Positions 1-5,991 of a DNA stretch of 7,372 nt are shown piece after piece; the first letter of the stretch is position 1, and every line of letters starts with the position of its first letter. The position numbers and the translations under genes are program-made. The notes beneath the pieces were generated by a model, which worked only from the letters and a program-made list of their open reading frames with translations, did no database searches and had not been told where the DNA came from. The DNA comes from Myxococcales bacterium (lineage in GTDB: Bacteria > Myxococcota_A > Polyangia > Polyangiales > JADJMO01), in NCBI GenBank assembly GCA_021783935.1, contig JAJXTK010000317.1, positions 1 through 7,372 on the forward strand, written 5' to 3'.

Positions 1-126
1 GCGCGCGTGCCGCTCCAGGTCGAGATCACGTTGATCATGCACGGCGGTCCGGCGGGCACGCCGATCCGCATGCGGACCAAGACGCCGCTCCAAATCCTCC
101 AACCGCTCGCCTTCGCGCTCCAATGA
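1..126 (+). CDS. gspJ: C-terminal end of probable T2SS minor pseudopilin GspJ (partial)
   Basis: Frame 1 is open from the window edge to a TGA at 124-126, giving 41 residues that end in QPLAFALQ. The segment LQVEITLIMHG reads as a beta-strand, and the usual GspJ tail also has a late strand of this kind after LP. The stop overlaps the next start as ATGA (ATG at 123, TGA at 124), so translation of gspK is probably coupled to this gene. GspJ is a minor pseudopilin that forms the pseudopilus tip complex with GspI and GspK. The name rests mainly on position directly before gspK in the conserved H-I-J-K order. The fragment alone is too short for a firm family call, and another pseudopilin-like gene is possible. 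Confidence 0.65.
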   Translation, partial: ARVPLQVEITLIMHGGPAGTPIRMRTKTPLQILQPLAFALQ

Positions 127-1661
127 CGCCGCCCGACACGCCCAGCGCCGCGCGATCGAGCGCGCGAGACGAGCCGACGGGCCGGCGTGGCCGTCGCAAA
201 GATCAGCGCGCCGTCGCGCTCGTGCTCGTGCTCGCGGCGCTCACGCTGATGTCGATCCTCGTGGTCGACTTCCAAGACCAGCAGCCGCTCGATCTGCGCT
301 CGGCCATGGCGGAGCGCGACGCGCTGCAGGCCGAGTACATGGCCAAGAGCGGCATGAACCTCGCGCGCCTGTGGGTGGCGAGCGAGCCGATGATGCGCCA
401 GCAGCTCGGCATCCTGAGCTTGTTCTTCAAGGGCGGGAACGTCCCGCAGCTGCCGGTCTGGGAGTTCTCCGATCAGGTGCTCGGCGCCTTCAGCGACAAG
501 AGCGGTCAGGAGGCCTTCGCGGGGCTCGCGGGGTTCGACCTGAGCAACGCGAAGAACCTCGGCGGCCCGAAGGGGGCGAAGTTCACCGTCCGCATCACGC
601 CGGAGGACGACAAGATCAACGTGAACCTCGGCGCGCGCGGCAACGCGATCTCCGAGAACCGCTTCGCGACCGCCTTCCTCGGCCTCGTCGGCGCGCGCTC
701 GTACGACCCGCTCTTTCAGCGCAACGATCGCGACGGCAACCTGACCGATCGCGCGGCGATCTGCGGCGCGATGATGGACTGGGCCGACCCGGACGAGATC
801 CTCTTCCCGTGCCAGCCGTTCAACTTCCAGGGGGGCGCCGTCACCGGCGGCGAGGATCAGAGCACGCAGCTGCTCAAGCGCCCTTATCGCGTGAAGAACG
901 CCCCCTACGACTCGCTCGAGGAGCTGCACCTGGTGCGCGGCGTGGGGGACGATTTCTGGGCGACGTTCATCGAGCCGGTGCCCGGCGACGCGAAGAAGCG
1001 CGTGATGACGGTGTGGGGCCCGGGCGCGGTGAACGTGAACACGGCAGCACCGCAGGTCATCGTCGCGGTGATCTGCGGGCTCGCCCCCGACGCGATGATC
1101 TGCCTGGACCCGATGAAGAACATGGAGTTCCTCACGATGTTCGGCGTGATGCGCACCTTCACGGCCGGGATGCCGCTGTTCGGTACCCCGGCCGACTTCG
1201 TGGCGACGATCCAAGGGGCCGGGGCGTACGGGCCGCTGCTCTTTCAGACGATCGGCGTTCCGCCGGTTCGCTTCCAGTCTCCCGCCGACGCCGCCAACGC
1301 GTTCTCGACCGAGTCGAAGGTCTTCAGCATCGTCGCGACCGGCGAGGCCGGCGGCGAGCGCACGCGCGTCCAGACGAAGATCACGGCCGTGGTCGACTTC
1401 CGCGGCGCCCCCGCGATCCCGATGGGCATGCCCGGGATGCCGGGGATGGCGGGGATGCCGGGGATGCCGGGGATGCCGGGGATGACGCCGCCGGGCATGG
1501 GCACGGCCGCGGTGGCGGCGCCGACCGCGACGGCCAACCCCCTCGTACCGAGCGCGGGCGGCGCGGGGGGCGCTCTTCCGCCGGGAGCGAGCGCGGAGGC
1601 GATCCTCGGGGCGCTGGCGGCCAACCCAGCCGGGACGATCGTGTACTACCGGGTCGAGTGA
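123..1661 (+). CDS. gspK: Type II secretion minor pseudopilin GspK
   Basis: This 512-residue protein is the large minor pseudopilin at the tip of the T2SS pseudopilus, acting in the inner membrane and periplasm. A basic leader (RRGRRKDQRA) precedes a hydrophobic segment at about residues 31-48, and the likely prepilin cleavage is after Ala30. The +5 residue is Leu, not the Glu of major pseudopilins, as is usual for GspK. Family motifs are present: a TPEDDKINVNL segment (159-169), DWADPDE (219-225, resembling the acidic calcium-binding region), YDSLEELHLVRGV (262-274) and VNVNTAAP (303-310). Four cysteines (214, 230, 318, 327) could form two periplasmic disulfides. A Met/Gly/Pro repeat (434-460) and an Ala/Gly-rich stretch precede the final strand TIVYYRVE, which matches the usual GspK end. 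The family is commonly about 300-350 residues, so this is a long form. No Shine-Dalgarno is visible at ATG 123, and coupling to the upstream gene through ATGA fits. Confidence 0.93.
   Translation: MTPPDTPSAARSSARDEPTGRRGRRKDQRAVALVLVLAALTLMSILVVDFQDQQPLDLRSAMAERDALQAEYMAKSGMNLARLWVASEPMMRQQLGILSLFFKGGNVPQLPVWEFSDQVLGAFSDKSGQEAFAGLAGFDLSNAKNLGGPKGAKFTVRITPEDDKINVNLGARGNAISENRFATAFLGLVGARSYDPLFQRNDRDGNLTDRAAICGAMMDWADPDEILFPCQPFNFQGGAVTGGEDQSTQLLKRPYRVKNAPYDSLEELHLVRGVGDDFWATFIEPVPGDAKKRVMTVWGPGAVNVNTAAPQVIVAVICGLAPDAMICLDPMKNMEFLTMFGVMRTFTAGMPLFGTPADFVATIQGAGAYGPLLFQTIGVPPVRFQSPADAANAFSTESKVFSIVATGEAGGERTRVQTKITAVVDFRGAPAIPMGMPGMPGMAGMPGMPGMPGMTPPGMGTAAVAAPTATANPLVPSAGGAGGALPPGASAEAILGALAANPAGTIVYYRVE
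1434..1484 (+). repeat. 9-bp tandem repeat GGGATGCCG inside gspK
   Basis: About 5.7 copies of GGGATGCCG run in frame through gspK. The second unit has GCG for CCG and the last is cut to GGGATGACG. Each unit encodes Gly-Met-Pro, so the protein reads as Gly-X-Y triplets with Met at every third residue. Because the unit is a multiple of three, copy-number slippage would change protein length without breaking the frame. Confidence 0.9.
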
Positions 1662-1696
1662 CGGTCGAAAGAACAGGCGGCGCGGCCGGAGCGTTC

Positions 1697-1702
1697 TAGG
1701 AT
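1697..1702 (+). promoter_or_regulatory. Possible -10 element (TAGGAT) ahead of gspL
   Basis: TAGGAT stands in the only sizeable gap of the secretion cluster, 60 bases before the preferred gspL start. It is one of the few AT-containing hexamers in the gap. No convincing -35 is seen at the usual distance, where the sequence reads CAGGCG. If used, transcription would begin near 1708-1710, at the foot of the hairpin at 1708-1729, and would give an mRNA with a structured 5' end. This is a weak, speculative call. Confidence 0.25.
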
Positions 1703-1707
1703 GCGCG

Positions 1708-1729
1708 CCCCGCCGGCCCATCGGTGGGG
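1708..1729 (+). promoter_or_regulatory. Strong hairpin in the gspK-gspL gap
   Basis: The two arms CCCCGCCGG and TCGGTGGGG pair over nine positions (seven Watson-Crick, two G-U) around a CCCA loop. G1707-T1730 can add another G-U pair. The structure lies 33 bases before the gspL GTG, outside the Shine-Dalgarno site. No T-run follows, so it is not a classical intrinsic terminator. It could be an RNA processing or stabilising element, a partial attenuator, or the 5' end of a gspL transcript. It also contains the rejected upstream GTG at 1724. Confidence 0.45.
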
Positions 1730-1748
1730 TCATCGCAGAGTCGGAGAC

Positions 1749-1754
1749 GGAGGG
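1749..1754 (+). promoter_or_regulatory. Shine-Dalgarno site deciding the gspL start
   Basis: GGAGGG lies eight bases before GTG 1763. This selects 1763 over the in-frame GTG at 1724, which has no such site and sits inside a hairpin. Confidence 0.7.
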
Positions 1755-1762
1755 ATCGGCGG

Positions 1763-3322
1763 GTGGCGCGGTACGTGGGGATCGACATCGGTGCGACGCA
1801 GGTGAAGGTCGCGGTCGTGCGTGGCTCGGGGCGCAAGTGGGCCCTCGAGACCTGCTTCGCCTGCGATCGCCTCCCGCCCGACGTCGCGCTCGCGAGCGCG
1901 ATGGGCGCCGCCGTGGCGACGCCGGCCCCGACGCTCGAAGAGGCGGTGCGCGAGGCGGCGAAGCCCGCGACCGAAGGGGGCGACCCGGTCGCGATCTCGT
2001 TCGACGGCGCGCGCACGCACGTCCGCGTGCTCGAGCTGCCGGCCGCGGTGCGGCGGCGCGTCGCCGAGGTCATCCCGTTCGAGCTCGAGGCGCTGCTCCC
2101 CTTCGACTTCGACGAGGCGGTGTTCGACTTCCGCGTGCGCGCCGGCGCGCCCCTCGACCAGCCCGTGCCGGTGCTCGTCGCCACCGCGCGCATCGAGGAG
2201 GTCCGCGAGCGCATCGAGGTCGTGGCGCGCGCGATCGGCCGCCAGCCCGATCACGTCGGCCCGGGCGCCCTTCCGCTCGCCGATCTCGCGCTGGCGCTCC
2301 CCCCGTTCCGCCAAGGCGGCGTGCGCGCCATCCTCGACCTCGGCGCCGATCAGTCCGAGATCCTCTTCCTCGACGGCGCCGAGCCGATCTTCGCGCGCAC
2401 GCTCTCGCGCGGCGTCACGGGGATGCCGCACACGGCCGGGCACCTCGCGCGCGAGATCCGGCAGACCCTCTCGGCGTTCCGCGCGAGCTCCGGGACGTCC
2501 CCCGAGGCGATCTTCCTCACCGGCGGCGGCGCGCACGTCATCGACCTGCCGCGCTGGCTGTCGGGCGAGCTGCAGCACCCGGTCGAGCCGCTCCCGATCG
2601 GCACCATCGAAGGGCTCGCCCCCGAGCGGCGCGACGGCGCGCATCGCTACGCCCGCGCCGTCGGCCTCGCGCTCGGCTGCGCGCCGCGCGCGCGCTCGCT
2701 CGATCTCCGCCGCGGGCCGCTCGCCTACGAGCGCGGCTACGGCTTTCTGCGCGAGAAGGTGCCGCTGTTGCTCGGGCTCGGCGCCACGATCCTCGTGGCC
2801 TTCTTCTTCGCGACCTGGGCGCGCGCCCGCAACGTCGCTGCCGACAGGAAGGCGCTCGAGACCACGCTCGGCGACGTCACCAAGGACGTCCTCGGCGAGG
2901 CGACCACCGACCCCGAGCGGGCGAACGAGCTCTTGCAGAAGGGTCCTGGATCCCTCGACGACGATCCGCTGCCGCGCGCGGACGCGATGGACGTGATGGT
3001 CGAGCTCTCCGAGCTGATCCCGACGACCAAGATGAAGCACGACATCGAGAAGCTCGAGGTCACGCGCCAGGGCAACGGCGCCTTCCGCGTGATGCTGCAG
3101 GGGATCGCGCCGACCGTCGCCGACGTGAACACGATCGAGGCGGCGCTCAAGACCTACCGCTGCTTCAACAACGCGAGCATCCCCAAGAAGACCAAGGCAA
3201 TCAGCGACGACCGCCAGAAGTACACGTTCGAGGCCGAGCTGCGCTGCCCCGAGGAGGGGGGCGGCGCGAAGAAGAGCGCGACCTCGGCCTCACCCGCGTC
3301 GAGCGCGTCAGGAGGCAAGTGA
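1763..3322 (+). CDS. gspL: Type II secretion inner-membrane platform protein GspL
   Basis: GspL links the cytoplasmic ATPase GspE to the inner-membrane platform and pseudopilus. From GTG 1763 the protein has 519 residues. Residues 1 to about 330 form an actin-like cytoplasmic domain: MARYVGIDIGATQVKVAV carries the first phosphate-type motif (Asp-x-Gly), AILDLGADQ (189-197) the second, and FLTGGGA (251-257) resembles the adenosine loop. IPFELEALLPFDFDE (104-118) resembles the IPFE-type segment of the pilus protein PilM. A single transmembrane helix spans about 333-353. The periplasmic part is a ferredoxin-like domain with VTRQGNGAFRVMLQG and a C-terminal FEAELRC strand, ending in a Ser/Ala/Gly tail. 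The stop shares one base with the gspM start. The GTG start is chosen for its Shine-Dalgarno site and the MARYVGIDIG beginning; a 532-residue product from 1724 would add a basic, unconserved extension. A PilM/PilN-like fusion is the main alternative name, and it describes the same architecture. Confidence 0.9.
   Translation: MARYVGIDIGATQVKVAVVRGSGRKWALETCFACDRLPPDVALASAMGAAVATPAPTLEEAVREAAKPATEGGDPVAISFDGARTHVRVLELPAAVRRRVAEVIPFELEALLPFDFDEAVFDFRVRAGAPLDQPVPVLVATARIEEVRERIEVVARAIGRQPDHVGPGALPLADLALALPPFRQGGVRAILDLGADQSEILFLDGAEPIFARTLSRGVTGMPHTAGHLAREIRQTLSAFRASSGTSPEAIFLTGGGAHVIDLPRWLSGELQHPVEPLPIGTIEGLAPERRDGAHRYARAVGLALGCAPRARSLDLRRGPLAYERGYGFLREKVPLLLGLGATILVAFFFATWARARNVAADRKALETTLGDVTKDVLGEATTDPERANELLQKGPGSLDDDPLPRADAMDVMVELSELIPTTKMKHDIEKLEVTRQGNGAFRVMLQGIAPTVADVNTIEAALKTYRCFNNASIPKKTKAISDDRQKYTFEAELRCPEEGGGAKKSATSASPASSASGGK
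3310..3315 (+). promoter_or_regulatory. Shine-Dalgarno site for gspM embedded in the gspL tail
   Basis: AGGAGG lies six bases before ATG 3322. It is read in gspL as part of the last codons encoding Ser-Gly-Gly-Lys. It is the strongest ribosome site in the window. Confidence 0.75.
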
Positions 3323-3891
3323 TGGCGCTCCTCGACTCGATGTCGGCACGCGAGCGGCGGCTCGTCAGCGCGCTCGGTGGCATCTTCGTGGGCGCCCTGC
3401 TGCTGCTCGGGCCGCTGCAGGTGCGCGGCTGCCTGTTGGCGCGCGAGAAGCAGAACGACGAGCTGCGCCAGGCAATAATCGAGGTGCAGGGGGCGCGAGG
3501 GCGCGTCGCGGCTCGCCGCGCTGCCATGGGCGACATCGCCTCGCGCTACGCGAAGCAGGCGCCGGTGCTCGCGACGCTCATCGATCAGAGCGCCAAGGCC
3601 TCCGGGCTCGAGGTCGCGACCCAGAGCGACATGCCGGCGCTGCCGCGCGGCAAGCTCTACACCGAGCGATCGACCAAGCTCACGGTGCAGAAGACGGGCC
3701 TCAAGGCGCTCGCGACGTTCCTCGAGAGCGTCGAGACCAGCGGCTACCCGGTCGCGATCACGCAGCTCGACGTCGGCAAGCGCATCGAGGCCGACTCCTT
3801 CCAGGTCTCCATGACGATCTCCGCGTTCGATCGCCAAGACGCGACGCCGGCCGCGGCGCCCACCGGCTCGGCCTCGGGAGCCAAGAAGTGA
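3322..3891 (+). CDS. gspM: Type II secretion inner-membrane platform protein GspM
   Basis: GspM is the partner of GspL in the T2SS inner-membrane platform. The 189-residue product has the expected plan: a short cytoplasmic start with SARERRL (8-14), one transmembrane helix at about 14-32, a heptad-rich, probably coiled-coil segment at about 38-75, and a periplasmic ferredoxin-like domain at about 80-175. The latter includes LIDQSAKASGLEV and the closing strand FQVSMTISAFD. Length is close to the family norm of 160-200. The ATG overlaps the gspL stop by one base and has a strong AGGAGG site. The end overlaps the gspN GTG by four bases. Sequence conservation in this family is weak, so position between gspL and gspN carries much of the call. 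The Pro/Ala/Ser/Lys-rich C-terminal tail looks disordered. Confidence 0.87.
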   Translation: MALLDSMSARERRLVSALGGIFVGALLLLGPLQVRGCLLAREKQNDELRQAIIEVQGARGRVAARRAAMGDIASRYAKQAPVLATLIDQSAKASGLEVATQSDMPALPRGKLYTERSTKLTVQKTGLKALATFLESVETSGYPVAITQLDVGKRIEADSFQVSMTISAFDRQDATPAAAPTGSASGAKK

Positions 3892-5108
3892 ACGCAGAGC
3901 CGAACCCGTCACCGTCGCTCGGCGACGACCTCAGCGCGACGCCCGACGTCGCCGACAAGGTCACCGACCCCCGCCTCGAGCGCGCCAAGGAGCTCGCGCG
4001 GACGATCGGCCCGTGGGTCGGCTACACGACCTGGTTCCTCTTCGCGCTGCTGCTCTTCGCGTACTGGACGTTCCCGTGGGATCGCGTGCGCGACCGCGTG
4101 GTCGCCGACTTCACGCGCTCGCAGCCCCCCTCGCCCACCGGCGCTCGGCAGATCCTGTCGATCGGCAAGCTCGAGCCCTCGTGGCTCACCGGCATCGTGC
4201 TCACGGACGTCTCGCTCACGACGGTCTCCGGCGATCCCACCAAGAGCCCGACGTCGCTCCGCGCCGACGAGATCCGCGCGCGCGTCGCGTTCGGCACGGT
4301 GTTCTCGGCGGCGAAGGACGTCTCCTTCTCGATCCACGCGCTCGGTGGCTCGATCGACGGCGCCCTCACCCACAAGGCGGCGGCCGCGGCGAAGGACGCC
4401 AAGGCCCCCCCGGCCAAGGGCGCGAGCCCCTTCGACAGCACGCTGCACCTCGAGCTCGACAACGTCTCGCTCGACGACTTCGGCCCCATTCGCGACGCGA
4501 TCGGCGTGCCGGTCGGCGGCACGATCAAGGGGTCGATCGATCTGACGCTCGGCGAGTCGCGCGCCGACAAGGCCGACGGCAACATCGATCTCACGATCGA
4601 CGGCTTCTGGGTCAGCAACGGCGTGGTGCCGTTCAAGGTCCCCGCGCTCAAGGCCGTCTTCGGCTCCGAGGACATCACGCTGCCGAAGATCGACATCGGC
4701 TCGATGCCGATCGAGATCGCCGTGAAGGACGGCGTCGCGCGCATCACCAAGTGGGCCGCGACCGGCAAGGACCTCGACGTGAACCTCGACGGCCAGATCA
4801 TGTTCCGCGAGCCGTCGTCGCTCTCGGAGCTGCAGCTCGGCCTGCGCTTCAAGTTCAACGACTCCTACAAGAAGAAGGGGGACGCCACGGCGGGGCTGCT
4901 GCTGCTGCTCGACAGCGAGCCGAAGCTCAAGGCCGGAAAGCGCGCCGACGGCTTCTACGCGCTGCGGGTCGTCGGTCCGCTCGGCGGCGCGCCGCAGATC
5001 ATGCCCGCCGGCGGCGCGGGCGGCACGGTGGCGCCGATGGGGCCGAACCCCTTCGGCAGGACGCCGACCCGCGGTGTCCCGCACGCGGGCGCCCCCACCC
5101 AGGAGTGA
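3888..5108 (+). CDS. gspN: Type II secretion protein GspN, AsmA-like
   Basis: This 406-residue protein begins with about 40 polar residues and a single transmembrane helix at about 44-62 (TTWFLFALLLFAYWTF). A large periplasmic region of alternating beta-strands follows. Recurrent strand motifs such as LELDNVSLDDF, GTIKGSIDLTL, GNIDLTIDGFWV and VNLDGQI resemble the AsmA-like repeats of the GspN family found in T2SS clusters of delta-proteobacteria and Leptospira. The exact role is unsettled in the literature I know; an accessory inner-membrane/periplasmic part is inferred. The C-terminus is a Gly/Ala/Pro-rich tail that is probably disordered. The GTG start overlaps the gspM stop (GTGA) and has GGGAG seven bases upstream. 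Its last codons contain the ribosome site of the next gene. Placement directly after gspM supports the name. Confidence 0.83.
   Translation: MNAEPNPSPSLGDDLSATPDVADKVTDPRLERAKELARTIGPWVGYTTWFLFALLLFAYWTFPWDRVRDRVVADFTRSQPPSPTGARQILSIGKLEPSWLTGIVLTDVSLTTVSGDPTKSPTSLRADEIRARVAFGTVFSAAKDVSFSIHALGGSIDGALTHKAAAAAKDAKAPPAKGASPFDSTLHLELDNVSLDDFGPIRDAIGVPVGGTIKGSIDLTLGESRADKADGNIDLTIDGFWVSNGVVPFKVPALKAVFGSEDITLPKIDIGSMPIEIAVKDGVARITKWAATGKDLDVNLDGQIMFREPSSLSELQLGLRFKFNDSYKKKGDATAGLLLLLDSEPKLKAGKRADGFYALRVVGPLGGAPQIMPAGGAGGTVAPMGPNPFGRTPTRGVPHAGAPTQE
5101..5105 (+). promoter_or_regulatory. Shine-Dalgarno site deciding the btpA-like start
   Basis: AGGAG lies five bases before GTG 5111 and within the last gspN codons. 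It favours 5111 over the in-frame GTG at 5105, which overlaps this site. Confidence 0.55.
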
Positions 5109-5110
5109 CC

Positions 5111-5941
5111 GTGACCCACGCCGCACCGCGCCTCATCGGCGTCGTCCACCTGCCCGCGCTCCCGGGCGCCCCGTCGTTCCCGCGCGGGGCGGTCGAGGCG
5201 CAGCTCGCGGCGCTCGCCGATCGCGTGCGTCTCGACGTCGCGACGCTCGCGCGCGCCGGCTTCGACGCGGTGGTGCTCGAGAACTTCGGCGACGCGCCGT
5301 TCGTGCCCGATCGAGTGGAGCCGATCACGATCGCCGCGATGACCCGCTGCGCGCTCGCCGCGCGCGAGGCGAGCGAGCTGCCGCTGATCATCAACGTGCT
5401 GCGCAACGACGCGCTCGCCGCCCTCGCGATCGCGATCGCGACCGGCGCGCGCTGGATCCGCGTGAACGTGCACGTCGGCGCGGCGGTCACCGATCAGGGG
5501 CTCGTGCAGGGGCGCGCGCACGAGACGCTCCGCGCGCGCCGCGCGTGGGGCGGCGACGAGCCCGGCGCGCCCGCCGTCGGGGTGTGGGCCGACGTGGACG
5601 TGAAGCACGCGGCGCCGCTCGCGCCTCGGCCGATCGCCGACGTCGCGCACGACACGGCGACGCGCGGGAGCGTCGAGGCGCTGATCGTCACCGGCGCGGC
5701 GACGGGCGCGGCGGCCGATCCCCGCACGGTCGAGGAGGTCGCCAAGGCGGTCGAGCGCGACGCGATGCCGATCCTCATCGGCAGCGGCGCGGCCCCGGAG
5801 CGGCTCGGCGCGCTGCACGCCGCCGGCGCGCACGGGGTGATCGTGGGCTCGTGGCTGCGGGCCGACGGGCGCGCGGGGGGGCCGATCGATTTCGATCGCA
5901 GCGCGACGTTCGCGGCTGCATTTCGGCGCGTGTTCGATTGA
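5111..5941 (+). CDS. BtpA/SgcQ family TIM-barrel protein
   Basis: This 276-residue protein matches the BtpA family along its length. Motifs in order are IGVVHLPALPGAP (9-21), LENFGDAPF (56-64), INVLRND (94-100), IRVNVHVGAAVTDQG (116-130), WADVDVKHAAPL (159-170), LIVTGAATG (191-199), IGSGA (223-227) and VGSWLRADG (245-253). The last two are typical phosphate-binding turns of beta-strands 7 and 8 in TIM barrels. The cyanobacterial BtpA is needed for photosystem I stability, and E. coli SgcQ is a homologue. The reaction of the wider family is not established, so no substrate is named. No signal peptide or membrane segment is seen, so it is probably cytoplasmic. It starts two bases after gspN, hence is probably in the same transcript, but nothing in its sequence links it to secretion. 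The family call is sure; the function is open. Confidence 0.92.
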   Translation: MTHAAPRLIGVVHLPALPGAPSFPRGAVEAQLAALADRVRLDVATLARAGFDAVVLENFGDAPFVPDRVEPITIAAMTRCALAAREASELPLIINVLRNDALAALAIAIATGARWIRVNVHVGAAVTDQGLVQGRAHETLRARRAWGGDEPGAPAVGVWADVDVKHAAPLAPRPIADVAHDTATRGSVEALIVTGAATGAAADPRTVEEVAKAVERDAMPILIGSGAAPERLGALHAAGAHGVIVGSWLRADGRAGGPIDFDRSATFAAAFRRVFD

Positions 5942-5961
5942 GGGGCGGCGGTGCCCTTCGA

Positions 5962-5975
5962 CGCGATCGATCGCG
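5962..5975. repeat. 14-bp perfect palindrome CGCGATCGATCGCG
   Basis: A perfect inverted repeat with no spacer lies in the 50-base gap between the btpA-like gene and the hydrolase, 16 bases before the hydrolase GTG. It could be a protein-binding site, or simply chance in DNA where CGATCG-type words are common. Confidence 0.35.
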
Positions 5976-5991
5976 CGTGCAGGGTCGGCCA

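Noticed and set aside
1434..1484. Tandem repeat as a CRISPR array or origin iterons
   Set aside because: Units are 9 bp, contiguous and in frame within gspK, with no spacers.
1724..1762. Upstream in-frame GTG as the gspL start
   Set aside because: It lies inside a strong hairpin, lacks a Shine-Dalgarno site and adds an Arg-rich stretch ahead of the typical actin-like beginning; GTG 1763 has GGAGGG eight bases upstream.
1730..3040. Long open frame on the minus strand opposite gspL
   Set aside because: Arg/Ala/Glu-rich translation with no motifs; it is the mirror of gspL codons in GC-rich DNA.
1837..3321. Open frame running through gspL ahead of gspM in the gspM frame
   Set aside because: Arg/Pro/Ala-rich low-complexity product; the real gene in that frame begins at ATG 3322 with its own ribosome site.
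5074..5991. Open extension upstream of the hydrolase, in its frame
   Set aside because: Arg-rich shadow of the btpA-like gene; the signal peptide begins at 5992.
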